Source: Clostridia bacterium (GTDB taxonomy: Bacteria > Bacillota > Clostridia > Lachnospirales > Lachnospiraceae). From it: a stretch of 64,000 bases of DNA. The stretch covers positions 1-64,000 of the forward strand of contig CAJTFD010000009.1 in assembly GCA_910575625.1 (NCBI GenBank), in the 5' to 3' direction. The notes below the pieces were generated by a model. The model worked only from the letters and a program-made list of their open reading frames with translations. It was not told the DNA's origin and ran no database searches. Shown in pieces: positions 39,652 through 49,207 of the stretch (positions are counted from its first letter, which is position 1; each line of letters opens with the position of its first letter). The position numbers and the translations under genes are program-made.

Positions 39652-42600
39652 ATGAAAGATGATTTTTCCGTGCTGATACAGAACCGCACCGAGTTTGAAA
39701 AGGGCAACCCGGCGACCGTGTTCCTCTCCCTGCCCGCCACAAAAGAAGAACTCCACGAAGCCATGAAAGCACTGAACATCACAGCCGATAACCCGCAGGA
39801 TTTTTTCTTGAACGGCTATTCCACCGCCGAGGGCAGACGGATTGAGATACCCTCTGACTGGATAAGGAACGGCGACATTGACAAGATAAATTTCCTTGCC
39901 GCAAGACTGAAAGAAATGACCCCGGAGCAGCTTGAAAGACTGGACGCAGTAATGCACAGCGGTTTCAAGCCGGAAAGCCTTGACAAGCTGATAGACCACA
40001 CCTATAACACAGACTTCTACTCCTACGTTCCGGGGATTTTGAGCTATAAGGAATTAGGCGATTACTTCCTCAATGACAGCGGCAAAGTGCAAATGCCGGA
40101 GGAATGGAAAGCCGGGATTGACAAGGAAAGTTTCGGCTTTAACGCCGCACTCCATGAGGACGGGAAGCTGACCGACTACGGCTATATCGCAAGAAGCGGG
40201 ACGGACTGGAAAGAGGTTTACGCCGGGCAGGAAACGCCGGAGAGATACCGCATAATGAGTTATCCCGAAGCGGGGCGCACCGACCCGGCACAGGAGGAAA
40301 AGGAAGCAGGCGCAACGCCGCAGGACATAGCCGCCGCCAACCCCTCACGCCCTATTGAATTAACGGCGCAGAAGCCCGCCGAGAAGATGAAAGAGATTAC
40401 GGACAGACTGGAACAGGGCATAAAGGATTTATTTGAGAGTGACCGCTTCAAAGAGTATTTGCAGGTAATGTCAAAGTTCCACAATTACAGCTTTAACAAT
40501 ACCCTCTTAATCGCCATGCAGAAGCCGGACGCAACCTTGATAGCAGGCTACAACTCATGGAAAAACTTATTCGGGCGGCAGGTATCACGGGGCGCAAAAG
40601 GTATCAAAGTGATTGCACCGTCCCCCTACAAAGTGAAAAAGGAAATTGACAAAATCGACCCCAAGACCCAAAAGCCCGTGACCGACAAGAACGGGAAGCC
40701 CGTCAAAGAGGAAACGGAAGTAACCGTCCCGGCGTTCAAAGTTGTTTCCGTCTTTGACGTGTCCCAGACCGAGGGAAAGGAGCTTCCTTCTATCGGCGTT
40801 TACGAGCTGACCGGGGACGTGGAACAGTACACCGACTTCTTCAAAGCAACCGAGCAGGCAAGCCCCGCCCCCGTAGGTTTTGAAAAGATAGAAAGCGGCG
40901 CAAAGGGTTACTACTCACAGACCGAAAAACGCATTGCCATTAACGAGGGCATGAGCGAATTACAGAACCTTAAAACGCTGATACATGAGATTGCACACGC
41001 CAAGCTGCACGACATAGACTTGAACGCCCCCGCAAAGGAGCAGGCAGACCGACCAGACCGCCGCACCCGTGAAGTACAGGCGGAAAGCATTGCCTACGCC
41101 GTATGCCAACACTACGGGCTTGACACTTCCGACTACTCCTTTTCCTATGTGGCGCAATGGAGCAGCGGGCGGGAACTTGCAGAACTGAAAGCGTCCCTTG
41201 AAACAATCCGCAGCACCGCTTCCGAGCTGATTAAGGACATAGATAAAAACTTTGCGGAGCTGACAAAGGATAAGGAGCAGACGCAGGCACAGGAAGCGCA
41301 GGCAGAAGAACCCACGCCGGAGGAAAAGCAGCCGGAGCAGGACACCCCACAGGAAGAAAAAATAGAACCCACGGCAGAGCCGCCGCAGGAGGAAAAAGCA
41401 GGCGCAGACAGCCCCGCCGCCGAAACCCCAAAAGCAGAAAAGGCAGCCACGGGAGAACCTGCCAAAAACGAAGCGCAGACGGAGCAGCCGGAAGATACTT
41501 TCCCCACGCCCGACTTAGGCGCAGAGCCGATTGTCACAATCCTTTGGAGCGAACACAGCCGCTTCCATGACGGCGAAACCATGAACCTTTCCGAAGCAAA
41601 CGCCCTTATCGGAAATCTTGACGAAGCCACCGTTTCCGAGGACGGCTACTATAAAACCAAGTTCCGCATTGACTTTGTAATGGACGGACAGCCCGACTAT
41701 TACGTTGGGCGGCAGGACTTAGGGGACGGGGACGGCACACTCATAGACCATATCGAAAGCTACCATGCCTATTATGAGAATAACGAGCAATGGGATAACC
41801 ACGTTTTAAAATACGGCGGCACGGAAGCACTGGAAGCGGACAAGGCACAGCGGGAAATGCTCTTGCATGAGTTTGTCCCTTATCTGAAACTGCACAATAA
41901 CCTCTCCAAAATGGAACAGATTGCAGCAAAGGCACTGGAAGAAAACAGCGGCATGACCGCCACCGAAACCGCCTACCACACCGCCATGAAAGAGTATGTT
42001 TCCAAATGCCGGGAAATGGTAAACAGCGGGGATTACAGCCTGCCGCCCGTCCCGCAGCTTAAAGACTTTGACACGGAGCTTGAAGCCTACAAGGAACACG
42101 TCAAGGAGGAAATCGCACAGGAAGCCGCAGCCGCAGGAATGACCGTAGAGGAATACGCCGCCAATGGCTACGAGCCATACAATACAGAACTGCCCGACCC
42201 GTCTATCAGTGTAAAAGATATGCAGGAATACGGCTACTCATGGGACGGTATGCTGCCCCTAAAGGAAGAAGCCGCCCTGTACCTCTACACCAAAGAGGAT
42301 ATGCAGATTTTCCTACTCCATGAGGACGGCAGCGAAAGCATACCCGGCAGCCCGGAGGACATAAAAAACCATGCGGAGAAAGGCGGCATTTTCGGCGTAC
42401 ACAAGGAGGACTGGAACGCCCTCACGGAGTACCGTGCCATGAAAGAGGAATTGGCGGCAAGTGCGCCGGAAAAAGAAATGCGCCTGCTTTACGGGAAAGG
42501 GGACGCTTTCGGCATTTACCAGTTAAAGGACGGGGACGGTATGCGTGATTACCGTTTTGAGCCTTACGACCGCCTGCAAGCGGCGGGGCTTTCCGTGGAA

Positions 42601-44619
42601 GCAACGAATTATAACCTTGTCTATACCGCAGAACTCACGCCGGGGACTTCCCTTGAAGATATTTATACCCGCTTCAATACCAACCACCCCGAAGATTTTA
42701 AGGGACACAGCCTTTCCGTGTCGGATATAGTGGTGCTTCATCAGAACGGGGAGAACACGGCGCATTATGTTGACCGTATCGGCTACCGGGACGTGCCGGA
42801 GTTTTTGCGGGGACAGGTACAGCAGCTTACCCCGGACGGGTTAATGACCGGGGAACAGATTACCACACCGAGGGGGAGCTTCTCTGTAACCGCCATGAGC
42901 CGGGAGCAGATGAAAGCAGCCGGATATGGCGTACACCACCAATCAGAGGACGGAAAATATCTGATTATGGGGAACGGGACACGGGCTTTTGCCGTTGCAG
43001 CAGAACCGCCCGAAAATTACCTAAAGGCAGCCGAGCAGACCACCGAGCAGAACGGAAACATGATTGACGGTATCATCAACAACACCCCCGCCGCTGACGG
43101 ACTGGAAGCAGCCACCGGGGAGCAGATTTCCCTTGAACAGTACGCCAAGACAAAACAGCAGGAAGAAACAGCCGCCGAGCCGGACATTGCCCGTATCACA
43201 GCCGCTTCAAAAAGCCGCTATGACGGCATGGTAGCACTCTTTACCATAGACGACAAAATCCATATCGGAAAAAGTGAAAACTACGACAACAAAGGGCATT
43301 ATGACAACAGCGACAATTCCCTGCTCTACGTTTCCGACTGCCAACACGCCTTTACATTCCTTACAAGCGAGGGCTGCATACACCCGCAGGACGAAGCATT
43401 GAAACAGGGCATTTACACACAGGAGGCCTACAAGGAATTTGCACGGATAACGGACTTCTTAGCACAGGCAGGCTTTACCCCGGAAAAGGAATTTTGTTTT
43501 GACGGGAAGCCCTTTTCCCTGCAAGCAGATACGCCGGAGCAGGCAGCCCCGGAAGCGAAAACCATTTATTACGCAATCAATGAGGGAGCTGCCCGCCGTG
43601 CAAATGACGTAAACAGCTTTTACGACTATAAGCCCGGCAGCGCAACCGCAGAATACAGACAAATGGTAGACAAAGCCGTGGAGATTGCGGAACACCAGAA
43701 AAAGCGTGTAGACCCCATGTACCATGAAAAGATTGACAGCCTTGTTGACACCTACGCCCGGAAACTTGCCGAGAACATGAACAGCAGTTTTTCCATTGAA
43801 GCCCGTGTACCCTCTATCCTCATTGCGGGCGGCTCAAATTTCCCGGTACGCAAAAAGGAAAAGCAGAACGCCGCCCGTGACAGGAACATGGAGGACTGGA
43901 ACGAGATACAGGGCTTGCTTGACAAGATACGCAGCACGGGCATGGGCGGTATCAGCGCAGACGACCCGCAGGCAATCCAGAAATTAGAAGCCAAACTGGA
44001 AAAGCTGCAAGCGGCGCAGGACACCATGAAAGCGGTAAACGCCTACTACCGAAAGCACAAGACCCTTGACGGCTGCCCCAACCTTTCCGCTGAACGTATC
44101 GAAGCCATGAAAGCGGAAATGTCGTCACAGTGGCACATACAGGATAAGCCCTACCCCTCATGGGCTTTATCCAACAACAACGCAGAGATACGCCGGATAA
44201 AGGGGCGCATTGCGGAACTGACAAGGAAGCAGGAAACCGCCTACGCCGGGTGGGAGTTTGACGGCGGCACAGTGGAAATGAACCGGGAAGATAACCGCCT
44301 GCAAATCTTCTTTGAGGAAAAGCCGGACGAACAGACCCGTGAAACCTTAAAGGAAAACGGCTTCCGTTGGTCGCCCAAAGCCGGGGCGTGGCAAAGGCAG
44401 CTCAACGACAACGCTATCTATGCCGCTGACCGTTTATCCTGCATAAAACCTTTATCCGGGAAAAGCCCCGTGGAGATACAGAAAGAAGCCCGCACAGCCG
44501 CCAAGACCGAGAAAAAGCCCTCTATCCGGGCGCAGCTTGCACAGGACAAGGAAGTGCTGAAAAACGCCCCGAAAAAGGCAGCGGAGAAAAGCAAAAAGCA
44601 GGACTTAGAAAGGAGCTGA
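39652..44619 (+). CDS. giant ArdA/ArdC-type antirestriction and metallopeptidase protein
   Basis: 1,655 residues from ATG 39652 (AAAGGAG gives better spacing than ATG 39646). Order: ArdA-like N-terminal region (about 1-110), ArdC-like single-strand-DNA-binding domain (about 245-400; RFKEYLQVMSKFHNYSFNNT), zincin motif HEIAHAKLHD (about 444-453), a proline/glutamate-rich linker (about 540-620), then several DUF4316/YodL-type domains and an acidic-basic tail. ArdA and ArdC protect incoming plasmid DNA from restriction. Large fusions like this are typical of these ICEs; it would act early in the recipient. Confidence 0.85.
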   Translation: MKDDFSVLIQNRTEFEKGNPATVFLSLPATKEELHEAMKALNITADNPQDFFLNGYSTAEGRRIEIPSDWIRNGDIDKINFLAARLKEMTPEQLERLDAVMHSGFKPESLDKLIDHTYNTDFYSYVPGILSYKELGDYFLNDSGKVQMPEEWKAGIDKESFGFNAALHEDGKLTDYGYIARSGTDWKEVYAGQETPERYRIMSYPEAGRTDPAQEEKEAGATPQDIAAANPSRPIELTAQKPAEKMKEITDRLEQGIKDLFESDRFKEYLQVMSKFHNYSFNNTLLIAMQKPDATLIAGYNSWKNLFGRQVSRGAKGIKVIAPSPYKVKKEIDKIDPKTQKPVTDKNGKPVKEETEVTVPAFKVVSVFDVSQTEGKELPSIGVYELTGDVEQYTDFFKATEQASPAPVGFEKIESGAKGYYSQTEKRIAINEGMSELQNLKTLIHEIAHAKLHDIDLNAPAKEQADRPDRRTREVQAESIAYAVCQHYGLDTSDYSFSYVAQWSSGRELAELKASLETIRSTASELIKDIDKNFAELTKDKEQTQAQEAQAEEPTPEEKQPEQDTPQEEKIEPTAEPPQEEKAGADSPAAETPKAEKAATGEPAKNEAQTEQPEDTFPTPDLGAEPIVTILWSEHSRFHDGETMNLSEANALIGNLDEATVSEDGYYKTKFRIDFVMDGQPDYYVGRQDLGDGDGTLIDHIESYHAYYENNEQWDNHVLKYGGTEALEADKAQREMLLHEFVPYLKLHNNLSKMEQIAAKALEENSGMTATETAYHTAMKEYVSKCREMVNSGDYSLPPVPQLKDFDTELEAYKEHVKEEIAQEAAAAGMTVEEYAANGYEPYNTELPDPSISVKDMQEYGYSWDGMLPLKEEAALYLYTKEDMQIFLLHEDGSESIPGSPEDIKNHAEKGGIFGVHKEDWNALTEYRAMKEELAASAPEKEMRLLYGKGDAFGIYQLKDGDGMRDYRFEPYDRLQAAGLSVEATNYNLVYTAELTPGTSLEDIYTRFNTNHPEDFKGHSLSVSDIVVLHQNGENTAHYVDRIGYRDVPEFLRGQVQQLTPDGLMTGEQITTPRGSFSVTAMSREQMKAAGYGVHHQSEDGKYLIMGNGTRAFAVAAEPPENYLKAAEQTTEQNGNMIDGIINNTPAADGLEAATGEQISLEQYAKTKQQEETAAEPDIARITAASKSRYDGMVALFTIDDKIHIGKSENYDNKGHYDNSDNSLLYVSDCQHAFTFLTSEGCIHPQDEALKQGIYTQEAYKEFARITDFLAQAGFTPEKEFCFDGKPFSLQADTPEQAAPEAKTIYYAINEGAARRANDVNSFYDYKPGSATAEYRQMVDKAVEIAEHQKKRVDPMYHEKIDSLVDTYARKLAENMNSSFSIEARVPSILIAGGSNFPVRKKEKQNAARDRNMEDWNEIQGLLDKIRSTGMGGISADDPQAIQKLEAKLEKLQAAQDTMKAVNAYYRKHKTLDGCPNLSAERIEAMKAEMSSQWHIQDKPYPSWALSNNNAEIRRIKGRIAELTRKQETAYAGWEFDGGTVEMNREDNRLQIFFEEKPDEQTRETLKENGFRWSPKAGAWQRQLNDNAIYAADRLSCIKPLSGKSPVEIQKEARTAAKTEKKPSIRAQLAQDKEVLKNAPKKAAEKSKKQDLERS

Positions 44620-44622
44620 ACT

Positions 44623-45333
44623 ATGCAGAAATTTGAAAACGTGGATATATTGAAATCCCTCAAAGCAATCATGCAGAGCCACACGGAACACTTTCAGTCT
44701 GATTTTGACATAGACGTAAAAGTTTTGAAGCAGGCGGCGAAAAGCCCGAACCCGGAGGACAAAAAATATTTGTGGCTATGCCGCCCCGCCGGGACGTGGT
44801 GCTTGCGGGAACGTGACACGTTCATCAAGGACACACGGGAGCATAACACGTTCTGTTTCTACGCCGAACAGACGAGGGACAAAATACTTGCCTACGCCGT
44901 GGAACTGACGGGCATAGAGAAAGGCAGGGTAACAGGCAACCTCTACGAACTGGACTACCAGAAGCACTACAAGCACGTCAAAGACGTTTCCGTAACCCCC
45001 GGAGATACCAAGCTGATATATGAGAACGGGGAACGGACGCAGGAAGCCGGGAAGCGCATTACCGGGGACACTGACCCCAACTTAGGAAAATTCCTTAACT
45101 TCGAGGAACAGCCCAAAGACCCCGCCGCCCTGCATGGCGTTCTACTGGAAGAAAAATATAACCAACACCGCTTAAATTGTGGTAACATTAAGGAGCATAT
45201 CGAAACACTGTCCGGCAAGGGGAAAGAGAAAAAGCCGTCCCTGCGGACGCAGCTTGCACAGGACAAAAAGACCGTAAACGCCGCCCCGAAGAAGCAGGCG
45301 GCAAAGAGCAAGAACAAGGGATTGGAGGTATAG
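44623..45333 (+). CDS. conserved ICE protein downstream of ArdC fusion
   Basis: 236 residues from ATG 44623, 3 bp after the giant gene. The N-terminal domain contains LWLCRPAGTWCLRERDTFIK, followed by a long helical tail ending in RTQLAQDKKTVNAAPKKQAA, a motif that also closes the upstream giant protein (IRAQLAQDKEVLKNAPKKAA). The shared tail suggests a common binding partner. Function unknown. Confidence 0.75.
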   Translation: MQKFENVDILKSLKAIMQSHTEHFQSDFDIDVKVLKQAAKSPNPEDKKYLWLCRPAGTWCLRERDTFIKDTREHNTFCFYAEQTRDKILAYAVELTGIEKGRVTGNLYELDYQKHYKHVKDVSVTPGDTKLIYENGERTQEAGKRITGDTDPNLGKFLNFEEQPKDPAALHGVLLEEKYNQHRLNCGNIKEHIETLSGKGKEKKPSLRTQLAQDKKTVNAAPKKQAAKSKNKGLEV

Positions 45334-45337
45334 GCGC

Positions 45338-45547
45338 ATGGGACAATTCAACTTTGAGGAAACAAACCTTATCTGCTGTTACAGGAAGAAAACAAGGGCT
45401 GATACGGTGGCGGCAATGACCGCCGCCCTGCCCTACATGGAAGCGGAGATACGGGAGCTTGCGGAGCGCACAGCGGAAAAGCTGAAGAAGCTGACCGAGG
45501 AAGAATTTGCAGAGCTTGTGTTTCTGCCTGCTGAAGATATGGAGTAA
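45338..45547 (+). CDS. transposon-transfer assisting protein (TTRAP)
   Basis: 69 residues from ATG 45338, 4 bp after the upstream gene. FNFEETNLICCYRKKTRADT and LKKLTEEEFAELVFLP are the TTRAP family pattern. Named for association with transfer; its mechanism is not known. It ends the topB-to-TTRAP transcript before a strong terminator. Confidence 0.85.
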   Translation: MGQFNFEETNLICCYRKKTRADTVAAMTAALPYMEAEIRELAERTAEKLKKLTEEEFAELVFLPAEDME

Positions 45548-45554
45548 TGGAACG

Positions 45555-45590
45555 CCGGGGAATGGCAGCTTATACAGTGCCATTCTCCGG
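45555..45590. terminator. strong hairpin between TTRAP and MarR cargo
   Basis: CCGGGGAATGGCA (45555-45567) and TGCCATTCTCCGG (45578-45590) form a 13-bp stem with a single G-U pair, then TATTTT. Confidence 0.8.
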
Positions 45591-45600
45591 TATTTTAAAA

Positions 45601-46059
45601 TTATTCCCACAAAGAACGCATTTTTAATTTTTTTTCGCTACTTGTTCCCTTTAGGTATTCTTTTAAAACAGACATCATTTGTTCAAACTCTATATTATTT
45701 TCCAAAAACTGTGCTAACTCTTTATCAAACCCTTTTTCTTTTTCAATAATTTGCGGGATAATCTCTTTTCCCTCTTTTGTCAAATATAAAACAGAATATC
45801 GGGCGTCTGATTGTGATGTTCCTTTATATATCAATCCTTTCTCTACAAGTCCTTGCACTAAACGGCTAGGGCTTTTTTGTTCACAAATCAATAATTCCCC
45901 CAACTCTTTCAAAGAAATAGGCTCATTCTCATATAATACAAGCAATACTTCACTCTGATTGGGTGTCACGTTTAAGGAACTAAGGGCAACCGCAAATTTT
46001 TTCATTGCTTCTTTTTCAACACTCCTAAAAATATATCGAAATCTTGTACCATTATCCAT
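45601..46059 (-). CDS. MarR-family regulator, cargo
   Basis: 152 residues; ATG 46059 has AAAGGAG upstream on the minus strand. Winged helix of the MarR type: VTPNQSEVLLVLYENEPISLKELGELL..EQKSPSRLVQGLVEKGLIY. It is divergent from an aldo-keto reductase gene, and an inverted repeat covers that gene's -10 box, so it probably represses the operon and responds to a small molecule. Confidence 0.88.
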   Translation of the reverse strand: MDNGTRFRYIFRSVEKEAMKKFAVALSSLNVTPNQSEVLLVLYENEPISLKELGELLICEQKSPSRLVQGLVEKGLIYKGTSQSDARYSVLYLTKEGKEIIPQIIEKEKGFDKELAQFLENNIEFEQMMSVLKEYLKGTSSEKKLKMRSLWE

Positions 46060-46131
46060 TTTGTTCTCCTTTCATGTATATTACATATCATTTATTTTAC
46101 TATTTTGACTTGCTTTTTGTCAATATTACGC

Positions 46132-46162
46132 TTGACAATCACTAATAGATGACATATCATCT
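46132..46162 (+). promoter_or_regulatory. promoter/operator of the AKR operon
   Basis: TTGACA (46132-46137), 17-bp spacer, TATCAT (46155-46160). A perfect inverted repeat AGATGA-CATA-TCATCT (46147-46162) covers the -10 box, a likely MarR operator. A related TTACATATCA word lies at 46081-46090 near the marR start. Confidence 0.75.
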
Positions 46163-46183
46163 ATTATGAAAGGAGCATTGAAA

Positions 46184-47146
46184 ATGAATATAAAAAGACG
46201 TTTAGGACAATCGGATATTATGCTTTCCCCATTAGGAGTTGGTACATGGCAATTTAGCAACAAGGGTGGTACATGGAATACCGTCACAGATAAAACGGTA
46301 TATGAAATTTTGAAATATTCTCTGACAAACGGTATGAATTGGATTGATACTGCGGAAATATACGGAAATGGTATTTCTGAAACGCTAATCGGACAAGCCT
46401 TGAAGCAACTGGAAGCAGAAAAGGCATTGACAGATATTCCTTACATTGCAGACAAATGGTTTCCGCTTTTAAGGACAGCAGATACAATTACAAAAACGAT
46501 AAATCAGCGTTTGGATTGTCTACAAAAACCTGTAATAGACTTATATCAGATACATCAGCCAACCTCTTTCTCTTCCTTGAAAGAACAGATACAGCATATG
46601 GCTAAACTGGCTGATAAAGGTATTATTAAAAATGTCGGGATAAGCAACTTTACTGCAAAAGGAATGAGAAAAGCAGACAAGTTACTTAGGGAGCATGGAT
46701 TAAGGCTTGCTTCCAATCAAGTCAAATATAATCTCCTACACAGAAAACCCGAAAAGAATGGTGTGATAGAAACAGCAAAGGAATTAGGAATATCCATTAT
46801 AGCATATTCTCCATTACAACAAGGTATGCTGACAGGAAGATTTCACACTGACCTCGCTGCAATAGATAACATCAGTCTGTTACGCCGTTTTCACTCTGGT
46901 ATCAGCCGGAAAAATATTGAACGGACAAGACCGTTAATTGATACCTTAAACAAACTGGGAGAAAAATACAAAAAAACACCTGCCCAAGTGTCGTTGAACT
47001 GGCTTATTTATTCCCAAGGCGAATTGGTATTTGCTATTCCCGGCGCAACAAAATTAGAACAGGCACAGAGCAACATAAAAGCACAAAGTTTTAGACTGTC
47101 CCAAGATGATATAGAACTGCTGAATAAAGTATCTGAAAATATTTGA
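46184..47146 (+). CDS. aldo/keto reductase, cargo
   Basis: 320 residues from ATG 46184 (AAAGGAG at 46169-46175; ATG 46166 lies before the ribosome site). AKR fold with catalytic set: D in WIDTAEIYGNG, K in IADKWFPL, and the region NVGISNFTAKGMRKA. NAD(P)H-dependent carbonyl reduction; substrate unknown. First gene of an operon with PAP2 and tyrosine-phosphatase genes, under the MarR regulator. Confidence 0.9.
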   Translation: MNIKRRLGQSDIMLSPLGVGTWQFSNKGGTWNTVTDKTVYEILKYSLTNGMNWIDTAEIYGNGISETLIGQALKQLEAEKALTDIPYIADKWFPLLRTADTITKTINQRLDCLQKPVIDLYQIHQPTSFSSLKEQIQHMAKLADKGIIKNVGISNFTAKGMRKADKLLREHGLRLASNQVKYNLLHRKPEKNGVIETAKELGISIIAYSPLQQGMLTGRFHTDLAAIDNISLLRRFHSGISRKNIERTRPLIDTLNKLGEKYKKTPAQVSLNWLIYSQGELVFAIPGATKLEQAQSNIKAQSFRLSQDDIELLNKVSENI

Positions 47147-47159
47147 AAGGGGCGGTTAA

Positions 47160-47813
47160 ATGAAAGGAAAAAATAGATATGCAAAAAATATTTGTATTTT
47201 GGTCTTAGGTATCTTTTCCTTTGTGCTTTTATGTTTGTTAGCAAAAAATTACAGCCTGCCTTTCCTGCAAGAAATTGATGCCAAGATTTTACAGTTTATG
47301 GTAGGACACACAAATAGACATATGACGGCGGTAATGAATATCATTACATTTTTCGGCACGATTGGCGGCGTTACCCTAATCTTAATACTGATGATTTTGA
47401 TTAGCCGTTTTCAGAAAGAAATGCTGCTATACAGTGTTTTGGTATTATTTACCTATCTGATAAATGGTTTTATAAAAAACATTGTTATGCGCCCTCGTCC
47501 TAATGTTACTCATTTAACATTTGCGGATGGATATAGCTTTGTAAGCGGACATAGTTCAATTTCCATTGTACTTTCCGTTACGCTGATTGCTTTTTTTGTT
47601 CCGAAAATAAAAAAGGATGTTTTAAGGAACTATGTTACTGTTTTTTTATGTATTCTGCCTTTTTGTATAGCAATTAGTCGTATGTATCTAAGAGTACATT
47701 ATTTTACGGACATTTTGGGCGGTTGGTTTGTTGCTGTTACATACCTTTGTATCCTTTATTTTGGTTTTTATTTTATAACAGATAGAAAGCGAGGGAAAAC
47801 ACATGATAAATAA
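47160..47813 (+). CDS. PAP2-family membrane phosphatase, cargo
   Basis: 217 residues from ATG 47160, 13 bp after the AKR gene. The three PAP2 motifs are present: KNIVMRPRP (about 103-111), FVSGHSS (about 124-130) and SRMYLRVHYFTDILGG (about 176-191). Five to six hydrophobic segments. Such enzymes act on lipid phosphates or undecaprenyl pyrophosphate; the latter would link it to cell-wall stress or bacitracin tolerance, but this is inference. Overlaps the next gene by 11 bp. Confidence 0.9.
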   Translation: MKGKNRYAKNICILVLGIFSFVLLCLLAKNYSLPFLQEIDAKILQFMVGHTNRHMTAVMNIITFFGTIGGVTLILILMILISRFQKEMLLYSVLVLFTYLINGFIKNIVMRPRPNVTHLTFADGYSFVSGHSSISIVLSVTLIAFFVPKIKKDVLRNYVTVFLCILPFCIAISRMYLRVHYFTDILGGWFVAVTYLCILYFGFYFITDRKRGKTHDK

Positions 47814-48609
47814 TATCCATGTTTTACAGTTGCAGAGCGTAGGGAATATCCGTGATTTAGGCGGTTTTCAAGCAGGAAACGGAAAGCAGATAAAGTACGG
47901 AAAAATTTTTCGTTCTGCACATTTACATCATTTATCTGAAACAGACCAAATTACATTACAGGAATTGGGAGTTAATAAAGTGATTGATTTTAGGGGCGTG
48001 GAAGAACAGGAGAACGAGCCGGATAAACCAATGCCGGACACAAAATATTTCCTGTTCCCTGTTTTTTCCTCTACAAGAATACCTGTAATCAACGAGGAAT
48101 TTATTAAAGATATGCTCCATAATAAAGACAGTCTGATTGAACTGCTATTCAGACAAAAAGAACAAATGCAGGAAGTTTATCGGGATTTTGTATTGGAAGA
48201 AAGCGCACGAAAAGCATACCATGAATTTTTCCAAATACTGTTAGAAAGCGACAAGCCAAAAGATACTGTCTTGTTCCATTGTACCGCAGGGAAAGACCGT
48301 ACAGGATTTGCCGCTGCCTTATTTTTAAGGTGTATGGGTGTTGACATGGACTGCATTATCAATGATTATCTGATAACAAATGAATACTTAAAGAAACGGA
48401 TAGAGGAAACGATTGTAAAATTTCAGTCATTGCATATTGATGAAGCTATCATACAGGAAACAAAAAAATATTTTTTGGCGGAGGAAAATCATCTGAAACT
48501 ATCTTTCCAAACAATTTCAGATAATTATGGTAATTTTGAAATTTATCTGAAAAAGATAGGAATAGATGAAAATGCAACAGCAAAACTATTTCATATTTAT
48601 ACCGAGTAA
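47803..48609 (+). CDS. tyrosine-protein phosphatase, cargo
   Basis: 268 residues from ATG 47803. The signature HCTAGKDRTGFAAALFL (C-x5-R, about 164-180) and the N-terminal NIRDLGGFQAGNGKQIKYGK segment place it in the Y_phosphatase3 group. Cysteine and arginine of the active site are present. Translationally coupled to the PAP2 gene, it may act on phospho-proteins or phosphoinositide-like lipids; the target is unknown. Confidence 0.9.
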   Translation: MINNIHVLQLQSVGNIRDLGGFQAGNGKQIKYGKIFRSAHLHHLSETDQITLQELGVNKVIDFRGVEEQENEPDKPMPDTKYFLFPVFSSTRIPVINEEFIKDMLHNKDSLIELLFRQKEQMQEVYRDFVLEESARKAYHEFFQILLESDKPKDTVLFHCTAGKDRTGFAAALFLRCMGVDMDCIINDYLITNEYLKKRIEETIVKFQSLHIDEAIIQETKKYFLAEENHLKLSFQTISDNYGNFEIYLKKIGIDENATAKLFHIYTE

Positions 48610-48627
48610 AATTAAAAAGGTGGTGTC

Positions 48628-49041
48628 ATGGGAAAATTATTACTGCTGACACTTAACGAGCAGGAAGAAAAAGCGATTGACAAAATCATAGCGGCACTAT
48701 CTAACTATATAGAACTTGACAACGTGCAAATTGCCCCCGTTTCTATATTGTCTTTTCCGGGACTGGAAATAAGGCAGCACCAACGTAGCGTATTTCAAGA
48801 CGGGGAGGAAGTCAACCTTACCCGTCTTGAATATAATACCCTCATACTTCTTGCTTCTAATCCCGGCATTGTCCTTACACGGACACAGATTTTTGAAGCC
48901 GTCTGGAACATGGATAGTGATAGCTGCCATTCGAGCGTTGGAAACGTGATTTGCAACCTGCGGAAAAAGATAGAGCCGGACAGCAAAAACCCGACCTACA
49001 TAAAAACCGTGTTAGGTGTCGGCTATAAATTTGACGGATAA
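48628..49041 (+). CDS. OmpR-type winged-helix protein without receiver domain
   Basis: 137 residues from ATG 48628. The C-terminal half is an intact OmpR/PhoB DNA-binding domain (LTRLEYNTLILLASNPGIVL... ILSF...VGNVICNLRKKIEPD...VLGVGYKF). The N-terminal 55 residues are too short for a receiver domain and have no phospho-acceptor Asp pattern. Such orphan proteins are a usual backbone gene near the relaxase of these ICEs, likely a regulator of transfer genes. Confidence 0.85.
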   Translation: MGKLLLLTLNEQEEKAIDKIIAALSNYIELDNVQIAPVSILSFPGLEIRQHQRSVFQDGEEVNLTRLEYNTLILLASNPGIVLTRTQIFEAVWNMDSDSCHSSVGNVICNLRKKIEPDSKNPTYIKTVLGVGYKFDG

Positions 49042-49088
49042 ACACCGGGAATAATGATTGATACGCTGTCATTCCCCGGTGTCTTTTT
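49042..49088. terminator. terminator after winged-helix gene
   Basis: ACACCGGG (49042-49049) with CCCCGGTGT (49074-49082) and adjacent AT/AT pairs, followed by a T run. It stands between the winged-helix gene and the convergent relaxase; 49089-49207 holds no gene. Confidence 0.75.
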
Positions 49089-49207
49089 CTACCCTTGCGG
49101 ACGCTTAGAAGCCCTTTTCCGGGTTATATATGGTATTCTCTGTCTGCAATACAAAAGCCCCGGAAATGCCCTTAAAACGCCTTATACGCCCACCCTAACT
49201 GTCTGCA

